64,000 nt of DNA. Origin: Pseudomonadota bacterium. Lineage in GTDB: Bacteria > Pseudomonadota > Alphaproteobacteria > Sphingomonadales > Sphingomonadaceae. Positions 47,015 to 55,032 of this stretch are shown here, one piece after another. A program made the translations under genes and the position numbers. The notes under the pieces are model-generated. The model was not told where the DNA came from and made no database searches. It was given only the letters and a program-made list of their open reading frames with translations. The DNA lies in the NCBI GenBank assembly GCA_023389105.1, contig JAEWEY010000002.1:124001-188000 (forward strand), written 5' to 3'. Positions within the stretch are counted from its first letter, which is position 1. Every line of letters starts with the position of its first letter.

Positions 47015-47040
47015 TCCCAAACCTCTGCTAAGATACGAAC

Positions 47041-47988
47041 ATGGCCACGATTTCTGCTGACAATATCGCGTCCGTCTCCCTGAAGGATGCGGACCGGGAT
47101 CCCGACGGTTTCGCGCAAAAGCTGGGCCGCAGCTTCGAGGAATACGGCTTCGCAATTGTCTCCGATCACGGCATTTCCGATGAACTGATCCAACGCGCCG
47201 AAGCCAAGGCAAAGGAATTCTTCGCGCTACCGGAGGACGTGAAGCGCAAGTATCTGGTGCCGGGCAGCGGCGGCGCACGCGGCTACACGCCATTCGGCAT
47301 CGAAACCGCCAAGGGCCACAAGGCGCACGACCTCAAGGAATTTTGGCACGTCGGCCGCGACCTGCCGCAAGGCCACCGCTTCCGCGACCACATGCCCGAT
47401 AATCTCTGGCCGTCCGAGGTGGCGGGGTTCAAGGAGACGTTCCAGGAGCTATTCGCGACCTTCGACCGCAGCGGCCTGAAGGTCCTGAAAGCCATCGCGC
47501 GTTACCTCAAGATCGACGAGAACTATTTCGAGGACGCGGTGCACGAGGGCAATTCGGTTCTCCGCGCGCTCCACTACCCGCCGCAGAGCGAGCCGACTGG
47601 CGAACACATCCGCGCGGGCGCGCACGAGGATATCAACGCGATCACGCTGCTGCTCGGCGCCGAAGAAGCGGGGTTGGAACTGCAGACGCGCGACGGCCGC
47701 TGGATCCCCGTTTCACCCCGGCCGGGCGAGATCGTCATCAATATCGGCGACATGCTGCAGCGGCTGACCAACGGCCGCCTCCGCTCGACGCCGCACCGCG
47801 TGGTCAATCCGACACCCGACCGCGCAAGCAAGGCACGCTACTCGATGCCCTTCTTCCTGCACTTCCGGTCGGATTTTTTGATCGAAGCGCTGCCGGAGAC
47901 AGTGTCGGCGGGCGAGCAGCCGAAATGGCCGCCCATCACCGCCAACGACTATCTCCAGGAGCGCCTCCGCGAGATCAAGCTGGTTTGA
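47041..47988 (+). CDS. 2-oxoglutarate/Fe(II) oxygenase, isopenicillin N synthase family
   Basis: A 315-residue double-stranded beta-helix oxygenase. The iron triad is His195, Asp197 and His252, and 2-oxoglutarate contact is by Arg266/Ser268 in RYSMPFF. An N-terminal helical region (GRSFEEYGFAIVSDHGI) is typical of this DIOX-N class. The family hydroxylates or desaturates small molecules; plant gibberellin oxidases and bacterial ethylene-forming or nucleotide-modifying enzymes belong here. The substrate is unknown; genes next to it handle nucleosides. It ends in a 14-bp convergent overlap. Confidence 0.88.
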   Translation: MATISADNIASVSLKDADRDPDGFAQKLGRSFEEYGFAIVSDHGISDELIQRAEAKAKEFFALPEDVKRKYLVPGSGGARGYTPFGIETAKGHKAHDLKEFWHVGRDLPQGHRFRDHMPDNLWPSEVAGFKETFQELFATFDRSGLKVLKAIARYLKIDENYFEDAVHEGNSVLRALHYPPQSEPTGEHIRAGAHEDINAITLLLGAEEAGLELQTRDGRWIPVSPRPGEIVINIGDMLQRLTNGRLRSTPHRVVNPTPDRASKARYSMPFFLHFRSDFLIEALPETVSAGEQPKWPPITANDYLQERLREIKLV

Positions 47989-48529
47989 GGACTGGCGCCG
48001 CGCGGCGACGGATCGTCAGGCCGATCCCAGCGAAGCCAAGCAGCATCATCGCCCAGGTCGCGGGCTCTGGTACAGCGGTAAAGTTCAGGGTCAGTCGCGA
48101 AGGTGGGCCGCCGCGCACGTCGACGCTGCCAACTTGGTTGAAGCTGCCGGTGCCGCCGGCGAACCGGCCGGTTCCGTTGGTGATGTTGTAAGTGAACAGC
48201 AGATCGAAAAGACCCATCGTGGCGGTGGCCGCGGATGTACCCGAGAAATTCCCGCTGAACTGATCGACGCCAAAATTGATGATGTAGGTTCCAGTAACGG
48301 GTCCGGTCGCTCCCGTCGTGCAGGCCGTGTGGCTGTAAGTGAAGGCGCCGTAGGATGAGCTGGTCCCGCTGCCGCTGGCCAGGCCTTGAAATACAGGACA
48401 AGACGGATCGGCGCCGACACTCGCCGTCGCGGTGGCCGTTCCGGAGAACGGAATCACGGCGGCGGATGCGGGCACTGCCTGAGATAATGCCACGCTGAGC
48501 GCCGTGGCGATGAGGGATGCTCGATACAT
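47975..48529 (-). CDS. Exported protein with PEPxxWA-type C-terminal sorting signal
   Basis: A 184-residue protein with a signal peptide (cleavage near ASAA), a Gly/Thr/Ser-rich middle without charged clusters, and a C-terminal PEPATWA motif followed by a hydrophobic helix and RRR. This tripartite end is the sphingomonad form of PEP-CTERM sorting, in which exosortase and rhamnosyl/EPS genes handle the protein. No exosortase is in the window. The ribosome-binding site sits in a hairpin (48533-48554). Confidence 0.9.
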   Translation of the reverse strand: MYRASLIATALSVALSQAVPASAAVIPFSGTATATASVGADPSCPVFQGLASGSGTSSSYGAFTYSHTACTTGATGPVTGTYIINFGVDQFSGNFSGTSAATATMGLFDLLFTYNITNGTGRFAGGTGSFNQVGSVDVRGGPPSRLTLNFTAVPEPATWAMMLLGFAGIGLTIRRRAAPVLKPA

Positions 48530-48532
48530 ATT

Positions 48533-48554
48533 TGCCTCCTGTTGTTGGGAGGCA
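48533..48554 (-). promoter_or_regulatory. Hairpin masking the ribosome-binding site of the PEP-CTERM gene
   Basis: On the minus strand TGCCTCC (48554-48548) can pair with GGAGGCA (48539-48533) across the loop CAACAACA. The 3' arm contains the AGGAGG Shine-Dalgarno, and the start codon follows 5 nt later. The 7-bp GC-rich stem would block ribosome entry unless opened. The pairing is directly visible; a regulatory role is inferred. Confidence 0.55.
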
Positions 48555-48675
48555 GCGGAGTACGTCGGTGGCTCGCTCGCCCGAATGATCGACGTCTGAT
48601 GGATTGCCGATGATCTTCGGACGGCGGAAAATGCTTAGCATCCTCCGGCCGACGCGACTGAACACCGAAACGATT

Positions 48676-48701
48676 TGAACGAAGCGCGTGGCCGCCTCGT
48701 T
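48676..48701 (+). promoter_or_regulatory. EcfG-type general stress promoter
   Basis: TGAAC (48676-48680), 17 nt, then CGTT (48698-48701), against the EcfG consensus GGAAC-N16/17-CGTT, with one mismatch. It is 30 bp before the ATG of a stress-like protein, a fitting target for the alphaproteobacterial general stress sigma factor. Confidence 0.5.
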
Positions 48702-48730
48702 TAGGCGTCTCCCAGTTCAACGGAGGAATC

Positions 48731-49273
48731 ATGACCAGCGTAATTTCGGCCGTGTTCGATAGTGAGAATGACGCGCATCGCGCAGTGGAGGACCTGCGAG
48801 CGGCGGGCGCCAGCGACGATGGCATCTCCCTGATCGGACGTCACGGCGAGCATGATGTTTCCTCGGACGACGGCGACAGCAATGACGGAAACGTTGCTCG
48901 CGGTCTCATCGGCGGCGGTGCGTTGGGCGCTGGCCTCGGCGTTGCCGCCTTGGCAATCCCAGGAGTCGGACCGCTGGCGGCCGCGGGCGCTATCGCTGCG
49001 TCAGCTATACCCAGCGCGCTGGGCATCGGCGCCGCAGCTGGCGCCGCAGCAGGCACGCTCAAGGAAATGTTCCAGAAGCACGGCGTCAGCGATGAAGACG
49101 CGAGCTACTATGACCAGCGCGTAAGCTCCGGCGGCACGTTCGTCTCCGTCGACCCGAACCGATCGGGAATCGATGCCGATGAGGCGCGCGAAATTCTTCG
49201 TCGTTCAGGCGGACACAGCGCTTCGAGTGCCAGCCAGTCGCAGATGGCCCGTCAGACCGACGCCACAATCTAA
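48731..49273 (+). CDS. General stress-like protein with glycine-zipper membrane segment
   Basis: A 180-residue protein. Residues 4-42 match the N-terminal domain of general stress protein 17M-type proteins (AVFDSENDAHRAVEDLRAAG). The centre (about 60-112) is a Gly/Ala-rich zipper that could cross or coat a membrane. The C-terminal part repeats the fold, with YYDQRVSSGGTFVSVD. Regulation by the EcfG-like element at 48676 is likely. Function is not established, but the family is induced by stress. An AGGAGG precedes the ATG. Confidence 0.8.
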   Translation: MTSVISAVFDSENDAHRAVEDLRAAGASDDGISLIGRHGEHDVSSDDGDSNDGNVARGLIGGGALGAGLGVAALAIPGVGPLAAAGAIAASAIPSALGIGAAAGAAAGTLKEMFQKHGVSDEDASYYDQRVSSGGTFVSVDPNRSGIDADEAREILRRSGGHSASSASQSQMARQTDATI

Positions 49274-49294
49274 GCCAGCACTGACATTAAAGGA

Positions 49295-49322
49295 GAGCGC
49301 GCTAGTTTCGGCTAGCGTGCTC
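49295..49322. terminator. Hairpin between convergent stress gene and cdd
   Basis: GAGCGCGCTAG (49295-49305) pairs with CTAGCGTGCTC (49312-49322) with one G-T wobble and a 6-nt loop. It lies 22 bp after the stress gene stop, and one arm contains the cdd stop codon. The minus-strand side has a weak T-run (CTCCTTTAAT); the plus-strand side has none. Termination is likely for cdd and uncertain for the stress gene. Confidence 0.45.
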
Positions 49323-49737
49323 GCCCCTCTAGATTCTGCGGCCCAAATCCGAACGGGATTAACTCGCCAATGTTGTGCCGCTCGATCGCCGAGCCGTCAC
49401 CGCTTGCACAGATAATTCCCACATCGCGTCCGCTGAGCTGCGCCGCTTCCAAAATTGCCTGACGGCAGCCGCCACATGGCGTGCAAACCGTGGCATCCGT
49501 TCCGCCGACGACCGCGATGCGCGCGACCTTGTCGAGGCCGAACTGATGCTGCGCCGTCGTGAGTGCGCTCTGTTCCGCGCACAGGCCGAGGCGATAGCAG
49601 GCGTTTTCCATGTTTGCGCCGGTAACCACTTCGCCGTCGACCGATTCGATCGCGCAGCCGACATGGAAATTGGAATAGGGTGCGTAGGCCTTGGCAGCCG
49701 CCGCGCGCGCTTGCTCCAGCAATTGTTCATCCGTCAT
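49312..49737 (-). CDS. cdd: Cytidine deaminase
   Basis: A 141-residue enzyme of the tetrameric type that deaminates cytidine to uridine. Zinc ligands are Cys53 (in CAE, Glu55 the proton carrier), Cys88 and Cys91 (PCGGCRQ). The start at 49737 is chosen because MTDEQLLEQARAAAAKAYAPYS matches the family length; an in-frame start at 49779 would overlap the nuclease leader. It works in pyrimidine salvage, consistent with the nucleoside importer nearby. Confidence 0.95.
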   Translation of the reverse strand: MTDEQLLEQARAAAAKAYAPYSNFHVGCAIESVDGEVVTGANMENACYRLGLCAEQSALTTAQHQFGLDKVARIAVVGGTDATVCTPCGGCRQAILEAAQLSGRDVGIICASGDGSAIERHNIGELIPFGFGPQNLEGRAR

Positions 49738-49804
49738 GCTCTTGTCCTTAAGCGCCGGCACGGGGCATGCGCCAGCCATGCCGAACGATAAGGTGCCGAG
49801 TCGA

Positions 49805-50641
49805 ATGCGTTTCCTAGCTATTGCCGCGCTGCTTGCCGCGGCTGTTGTTCCAACGCCTGCCCTCGCCTGGGGGAAGACGGGTCACCGCGTGGTCGCCGCG
49901 ATCGCGGATACCCAGCTCAGCGGACTTGCCCGAGCGAACGTGGAGAAAATCCTCGGCCCCGGCGAGACACTCGACGAGGCCGCCAACTGGCCTGACGAGA
50001 TGCGCTCCGCGCCCGGGCAATTCTGGCAGAAGACCTCGACACCGTGGCACTACGTGACGCTCAACGGCATCATCTACGATCATGCGCCGCCCGAAGGCGA
50101 TGCGCTGGAAGCGCTGGCGAAGTTCAGCAAGACGCTGCGCAATCCCAACGCCAGCCAGTCCGACAAGCAGATGGCGCTGCGCTTCATCGTCCATCTGGTC
50201 GGCGATCTTCACCAGCCGCTCCACAACGGCAAATGCTGCGACAAGGGCGGCAACGATGTGAAAGTGTCCTGGTTCGGCAAGCCCACGAACCTCCACGCCG
50301 TGTGGGACTCGCAGCTGGTCGATGAGGAGCAGCTTTCGTTCACCGAGCTGGCGGCGAAGCTAGAGCGGCACATCTCGAATGACGAAGTGATCAAGTGGTG
50401 GGATATCAATCCGCGCGACTGGACGAGCGAGAGCGCCGAAATCCGCGACACGCTTTACCCCGGACCGGCCAAGCCGAAGCCCGGTCAAAAGCTGAAGAAG
50501 GGTGAGAAGCCGCTGCCGGAATTGTCCTACTCGTACGTCTACAAGTTTACGCCGTTGATGGAGCAGCGCCTGAGCCAGGGTGGCGTGCGTCTGGCTGCCT
50601 ATCTGAATGCGCTGTTCGCCCAGCCGCCGGTGACTGAATGA
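49805..50641 (+). CDS. Exported S1/P1-type nuclease
   Basis: A 278-residue zinc nuclease. Signal peptide cleavage after ALA would leave Trp as residue 1 (AWGKTGH), the residue whose amino group binds zinc in S1/P1 enzymes. Further ligands lie in HRVVAAIAD, HLVGDLHQPLH and LHAVWDSQ. These enzymes cut single-stranded DNA and RNA and remove 3' phosphates, yielding 5'-nucleotides. The start at 49805 gives a normal signal. Its stop overlaps the 5'-nucleotidase ATG, so the two exported enzymes are coupled. Confidence 0.93.
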   Translation: MRFLAIAALLAAAVVPTPALAWGKTGHRVVAAIADTQLSGLARANVEKILGPGETLDEAANWPDEMRSAPGQFWQKTSTPWHYVTLNGIIYDHAPPEGDALEALAKFSKTLRNPNASQSDKQMALRFIVHLVGDLHQPLHNGKCCDKGGNDVKVSWFGKPTNLHAVWDSQLVDEEQLSFTELAAKLERHISNDEVIKWWDINPRDWTSESAEIRDTLYPGPAKPKPGQKLKKGEKPLPELSYSYVYKFTPLMEQRLSQGGVRLAAYLNALFAQPPVTE

Positions 50642-52344
50642 TCCGTCGCAGTGCCGCGGCGCTTGCCGCGTTATTTCTGTCGGCCTGCGCAGGTCAGATC
50701 GCGTCGCCGGTCGCCACGAAGGCGCCGGTTGCGGCTGCTCCCATTGAGGTCCAAATCCTCGCCTTCAACGACTTCCACGGCAATCTCGAAACGCCCCCGC
50801 CGTTTGACATCGTCGAGCCGGACGGAAGCAAGCGCCAAGTCGTCAGCGGCGGCGCAGCCCATCTCGCCGCGGCGCTCGCCGGTCTGCGAACAGGGCACGC
50901 GAACACCGTCACAGTGTCCGCCGGCGACACGATCGGCGCATCGCCGCTCATCTCGGCGAACTACCTCGACGAGCCGACCATCGGCGCGATGAACTTGCTC
51001 GGTCTCGAGTTCAATTCGGTGGGGAACCACGAGTTCGATCGTGGCAGCGATGAGCTGAAGCGCATGCAAACCGGCGGCTGCGTCAAATACACGCGCCGCA
51101 TTCCGTGCGCGGTCGAACCCTTCGCCGGCGCCCGCTTCCGCTACCTCGCCGCCAACGTGGTGCAGGCCGATGGCTCGACGATCTTTCCGTCGACGGGTTT
51201 GAAGCGCTTCGACACCCCTGCCGGCCCGATCACCATCGGCTTCATCGGCATGACGCTGAAAGGGACTGGCAATCTCGTGACGCCGTCGGGCGTCCGCGGG
51301 CTCACATTCAAGGACGAAGCTGAAACCGCCAATGCGCTCGTCCCCAAACTCAGGGCAGAAGGCGCGGATACCATCGTCCTGCTGATCCACCAGGGCGGCA
51401 AGCTTCCGACCTTCACCAGCGGTGACGGCTGCGAAGGCTTGTACGGCGAGATCCTGCCGATCCTGCCCAAGCTGGATGCCGCGATTGCGACGGTCGTTTC
51501 TGGCCACACGCACTGGGCCTACGTCTGCCGCGGGACGCCGAACGTAGGCGCGGGCCGGCTGATGACCAGCGCGGGCAAATACGGTTATTTCGTCACCGAC
51601 CTTCGCCTCGACTTCGACCCCGCCACGCGGCGGCTGGTCGCCCAGGACGCGAAAAACATCGTCGTCGGAAATGGCGATCGTGGCGAGGATGCAGGTGAGA
51701 AAGCGTTGGTTGGTCGCTACGCCGCTGCCGTCAAACCCCTCGCCGACCGGGTCGTCGGTAAGCTGACCGCCCCGGCGCCCCGCGACGAGCGCGATGGCGA
51801 AAGTCCGGCGGCGGACATGATCGCCGATTCGATGCTTGGCGCCACGCGGTCGAATGCCATGGGTGGCGCGCAGATTGCGTTGGTCAACGCGACCGGGGTG
51901 CGCATCGGCATGCCCGCCGGGGACATTCGCTACGGGCAAGCCTTTCAGATGATGCCGTTCGGGAACAACCTCGTCGTGATGACGCTGACCGGCGCGCAGC
52001 TGAAGACGGTGGTTGAGCAGCAATACAAGGACGTAGACCTTGCCAAGTCGAGCCGGGTGGCGGTCCTCGCCCCCAGCGCCGGCTTCACCTATGCCTACGA
52101 CCTCGCGCGCCCGGCGATGGACCGCATCCGGGACATGCGTCTCAATGGGAAGCCGATTGCGCCAACCGGCCGCTACCGTGTCGTGGTGAATAACTACCTT
52201 GCCTCGGGCGGCGACGGACTGACCGGCTTCACCGCCGGGACGGATGTCACCGACCAGGGCATTGTCGACCTGGACGCCTATGTCGACTGGATCGCTCCCG
52301 GCCGGACGCCGCCGCTACCCGATCGTACCCGCGCGATCCGCTAG
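50638..52344 (+). CDS. Lipoprotein 5'-nucleotidase/metallophosphatase (UshA-like)
   Basis: A 568-residue enzyme with a lipobox LSAC (Cys17). The N-terminal metallophosphatase domain has FNDFHGNLE, GDTIGASP, GNHEFDRG and SGHTHW, which carry the two-metal site. The C-terminal 5'-nucleotidase domain (from about 370) ends with the substrate pocket YRVVVNNYLASGGDG. It releases nucleosides from 5'-nucleotides at the outer or inner membrane face. It overlaps the S1/P1 nuclease gene by 4 nt and ends 4 bp into the convergent amn gene. Confidence 0.93.
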   Translation: MIRRSAAALAALFLSACAGQIASPVATKAPVAAAPIEVQILAFNDFHGNLETPPPFDIVEPDGSKRQVVSGGAAHLAAALAGLRTGHANTVTVSAGDTIGASPLISANYLDEPTIGAMNLLGLEFNSVGNHEFDRGSDELKRMQTGGCVKYTRRIPCAVEPFAGARFRYLAANVVQADGSTIFPSTGLKRFDTPAGPITIGFIGMTLKGTGNLVTPSGVRGLTFKDEAETANALVPKLRAEGADTIVLLIHQGGKLPTFTSGDGCEGLYGEILPILPKLDAAIATVVSGHTHWAYVCRGTPNVGAGRLMTSAGKYGYFVTDLRLDFDPATRRLVAQDAKNIVVGNGDRGEDAGEKALVGRYAAAVKPLADRVVGKLTAPAPRDERDGESPAADMIADSMLGATRSNAMGGAQIALVNATGVRIGMPAGDIRYGQAFQMMPFGNNLVVMTLTGAQLKTVVEQQYKDVDLAKSSRVAVLAPSAGFTYAYDLARPAMDRIRDMRLNGKPIAPTGRYRVVVNNYLASGGDGLTGFTAGTDVTDQGIVDLDAYVDWIAPGRTPPLPDRTRAIR

Positions 52345-53792
52345 CGCAGCGGCGGTTCGTCGAAGCTGCGCAGCTTGCGACTGTGCAGGCCTTCGCCTTC
52401 CTTCTGAAGCAGGTTCAATGCCTCGATCCCGATCCTGAGGTGCTGGCTGATCGCGCGCTCGTAAAAAGCGTTTGCCTGGCCCGGGAGCTTCAGCTCTCCG
52501 TGGAGCGGCTTGTCGGACACGCAAAGCAGCGTCCCGTACGGCACTCGGAAGCGATACCCCTGCGCCGCGACCGTCGCCGATTCCATGTCGATGCCGACAG
52601 CCCGGCTCTGGTTGAACCGCAGTGCGGAGGCGGCATAGCGTAACTCCCAGTTGCGGTCGTCCGTCGTAACGACCGTGCCCGTGCGAAGCCGTTTCTTGAC
52701 GCTGTCCTCGTCTTCCCCGGTGATGGTCGTGGTCGCGTCGAACAGGGCGTTCTGGACCTCGGCGATCGCCGGCAACGGAATTTCGGGCGGAAGCATTTCG
52801 TCCAGCACATGGTCGTCGCGAAGATAGGCGTGCGCGAGCACGTAATCGCCAATCGTCTGACTGGGCCGCAAGCCGCCGCAGTGGCCGATCATCAGCCATA
52901 CTTCGGGCCGCAGCACGGCGACGTGATCGCAGGCCGTCTTCGCGTTGGACGGACCTACGCCGATGTTGACTAGGGTGATGCCGGTCCGGTCCCCGGTCAT
53001 CAAATGATAGGCCGGCATTTGATGCCGCCGCCATTGACCCGCGGCGATCTGCGCTTCGGCGTTGGTGAGCTCACCGGGTTCGTAGACCGCGCCGGGGACC
53101 GACAGGCCGGTGAAACGGCTATCCTTGCGCCGAAGGCTGTCGATCGCGACGCCGACGAATTCGTCGACGTAGCGGACATAGTTGGTGAACAGGACGAACT
53201 GCTGGAAATGCTCGGCGGGGGTGCCCGTATAGTGCCGCAGGCGCGCGAGGCTGAAGTCGGTGCGCGGGCCATCGAACAGGGCGAGCGGCCGGGGAGCGTC
53301 GGGCGCGCTGATCCACGTTCCGTCCGCGATCTCGTCGCCCAGGTGGACTAGTTCGTTCGACGGGAAGAAGCGTGAGAGCTCGGCCGTGCCGATGTCCCCG
53401 ACGTGGATCCCGCTATTCTCGATAACGTACGCATAAGGGATCTCGCTCGCCGAATGACCCACCGACACGTGGACGTCATAATCGCGGCTGAGATGATCGA
53501 GCTGTTCGACCAGGTAGCCACGGAACAGTTCCGGCCGCGCGATGCTGGTCGTGTACGTCCCCGCCTGATTGAGCCGCGCGAACGCGCGGGGAATGGGCGC
53601 GGCGGGCGCCTTGCCGGAATATTCCACCCGCAGCTCAGGGTAGGAAAACGCACCTTCCTTCCGCGACTGGGGATCGGGCGGCGTGCCGTCCTCGACGTAG
53701 CGCGCGAGGGCCTGACGGAGATTGGCGACGGACTGATCGTAAATGGTCGTCAGCTGGTCGACGACGTCGTGGGAATTCAACCTGGATTTCAT
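52341..53792 (-). CDS. amn: AMP nucleosidase
   Basis: A 483-residue enzyme, matching the E. coli Amn length, that splits AMP into adenine and ribose 5-phosphate. An N-terminal regulatory domain precedes the nucleoside phosphorylase-fold catalytic domain, with MIGHCGGLRPSQTIGDYVLA, GIDMESATVA and VSDKPLHGELK. The start at 53792 (MKSRLNSHDVVDQL) is set by family length; the frame extends into tRNA-Leu if read from 53930. It completes the salvage group next to the 5'-nucleotidase and uses intracellular AMP. Confidence 0.96.
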   Translation of the reverse strand: MKSRLNSHDVVDQLTTIYDQSVANLRQALARYVEDGTPPDPQSRKEGAFSYPELRVEYSGKAPAAPIPRAFARLNQAGTYTTSIARPELFRGYLVEQLDHLSRDYDVHVSVGHSASEIPYAYVIENSGIHVGDIGTAELSRFFPSNELVHLGDEIADGTWISAPDAPRPLALFDGPRTDFSLARLRHYTGTPAEHFQQFVLFTNYVRYVDEFVGVAIDSLRRKDSRFTGLSVPGAVYEPGELTNAEAQIAAGQWRRHQMPAYHLMTGDRTGITLVNIGVGPSNAKTACDHVAVLRPEVWLMIGHCGGLRPSQTIGDYVLAHAYLRDDHVLDEMLPPEIPLPAIAEVQNALFDATTTITGEDEDSVKKRLRTGTVVTTDDRNWELRYAASALRFNQSRAVGIDMESATVAAQGYRFRVPYGTLLCVSDKPLHGELKLPGQANAFYERAISQHLRIGIEALNLLQKEGEGLHSRKLRSFDEPPLR

Positions 53793-53880
53793 GGCCTGCA
53801 CTAATCGTGCCGGGCGCACTCGCGCAAGTATCGGGAAATTGCCTGCTTCGGACGGCCCCCGGACATTTTTCCGGCGGCGA

Positions 53881-53967
53881 TGGTGCCCAGGAGAGGACTC
53901 GAACCTCCACGCCCTTGCGAGCGCCAGCACCTGAAGCTGGTGCGTCTACCAATTCCGCCACCTGGGC
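53881..53967 (-). tRNA. tRNA-Leu (CAG)
   Basis: An 87-nt tRNA with a class II variable arm and encoded CCA. The acceptor stem GCCCAGG pairs with CCTGGGC; the anticodon loop TTCAGGT in the CCAGC/GCTGG stem gives CAG; the T arm holds GGTTCGAGTCC. The discriminator is A. It lies 88 nt upstream of amn on the same strand and may share its promoter. Confidence 0.96.
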
Positions 53968-54058
53968 ACGTTGAACCGAACTATGTGGTAGGCCGGCGCG
54001 CTTAGAGGGGCGCGGCGCGCCTTGTCAACGCCGGTTCGCGAGGGCAAAGCGCCCGGCC

Positions 54059-55015
54059 ATGGTCGACCGTTCGGAAACTCTCGTAACCGTGTTCGGAGGC
54101 GGCGGCTTCATCGGCCGCTACGTCTGCGAATATTTGCTGAAGAATGGCGCCCGAGTGCGTGTCGCCCAGCGCAACCCGCGCGCGGCTTACACCATCCAGC
54201 CGCTCGGGCAGGTCGGTCAGGTCGGTTACGAACGGGCCGACATCACGAAGCCGGCAAGCGTTGCGCATGCCCTGCGCGGCGCGACGGCGGCGATCAACCT
54301 GTGCGGCGTGTTCGGCAAGAACATGCGCAGCGTACATGTCAACGGCGCGGATAACGTCGCGAAGGCAGCCGCTGCCGCGGGATGCCGGTCGCTGGTGCAG
54401 ATTTCCGCCATTGGCGCCGACCCGAACGGCGAAGCATATTATGCACGCACCAAGGGCGAAGGCGAAGCGGCGGTCCGCAAGGCGTTCGAGCGCGCGACCG
54501 TCGTCCGCCCATCGCTGGTCTTTGGACCGGAAGACAATCTCACCAACCGGTTCGCCGGCATGGCGCAGCTGCCAGTGCTCCCCGTCCTCGCGCCGGGCAG
54601 CAAGTTCCAACCCGTCTACGTCCGCGATCTGGGACAAGCGATTGCCATGGCCGCGCTGGATCCGCAGCGCTTCGGCGGCCAGACGTTCGAGATCGGCGGA
54701 CCGCAGGTGATGAACATGCTGGAATTGCATCGCGCCATTCTGGAAATGACGCAGCAGAAGCCCGAGGTGGCGGTCCTGCCGAACATCGCCGGGACGATCC
54801 TGTCGAAGCTCGGCTTCCTGCCCGGCGCGCCGCTGACGGCCGACCAGTGGATCATGCTCCAGCAAGGCAGCGTTCCGAGCGGTAGCCTGCCCGGTCTCGA
54901 AGCTTTTGGCATCCACCCGACGCCGCTCGCCGCCGTCGGCTACGAATGGCTCGGCCGCTACCACAAGGGCGGGAAATTCGCCGGGCGCCGGATTAACTTG
55001 ACCGCGACCAACTGA
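54059..55015 (+). CDS. NDUFA9-like complex I-associated NAD(P)-binding protein
   Basis: A 318-residue atypical SDR. The cofactor loop is FGGGGFIG at about 12-19, with the sequence RVAQRNPRAAY typical of the complex I 39-kDa subunit family. The catalytic Tyr/Lys set is modified (YYARTKGEGE). Alphaproteobacterial members associate with or help assemble NADH:ubiquinone oxidoreductase. The start at 54059 gives MVDRSETLVTVFGGGG. uppP follows after 17 nt on the same strand. Confidence 0.88.
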   Translation: MVDRSETLVTVFGGGGFIGRYVCEYLLKNGARVRVAQRNPRAAYTIQPLGQVGQVGYERADITKPASVAHALRGATAAINLCGVFGKNMRSVHVNGADNVAKAAAAAGCRSLVQISAIGADPNGEAYYARTKGEGEAAVRKAFERATVVRPSLVFGPEDNLTNRFAGMAQLPVLPVLAPGSKFQPVYVRDLGQAIAMAALDPQRFGGQTFEIGGPQVMNMLELHRAILEMTQQKPEVAVLPNIAGTILSKLGFLPGAPLTADQWIMLQQGSVPSGSLPGLEAFGIHPTPLAAVGYEWLGRYHKGGKFAGRRINLTATN

Positions 55016-55032
55016 GCCTCGACGCTCCGCTC

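Noticed and set aside
53995..54021. GGCGCGC / GCGCGCC hairpin beside tRNA-Leu
   Set aside because: It is a 7-bp stem in very GC-rich DNA, upstream of the tRNA on its own strand and without a T-run. Chance pairing is likely.
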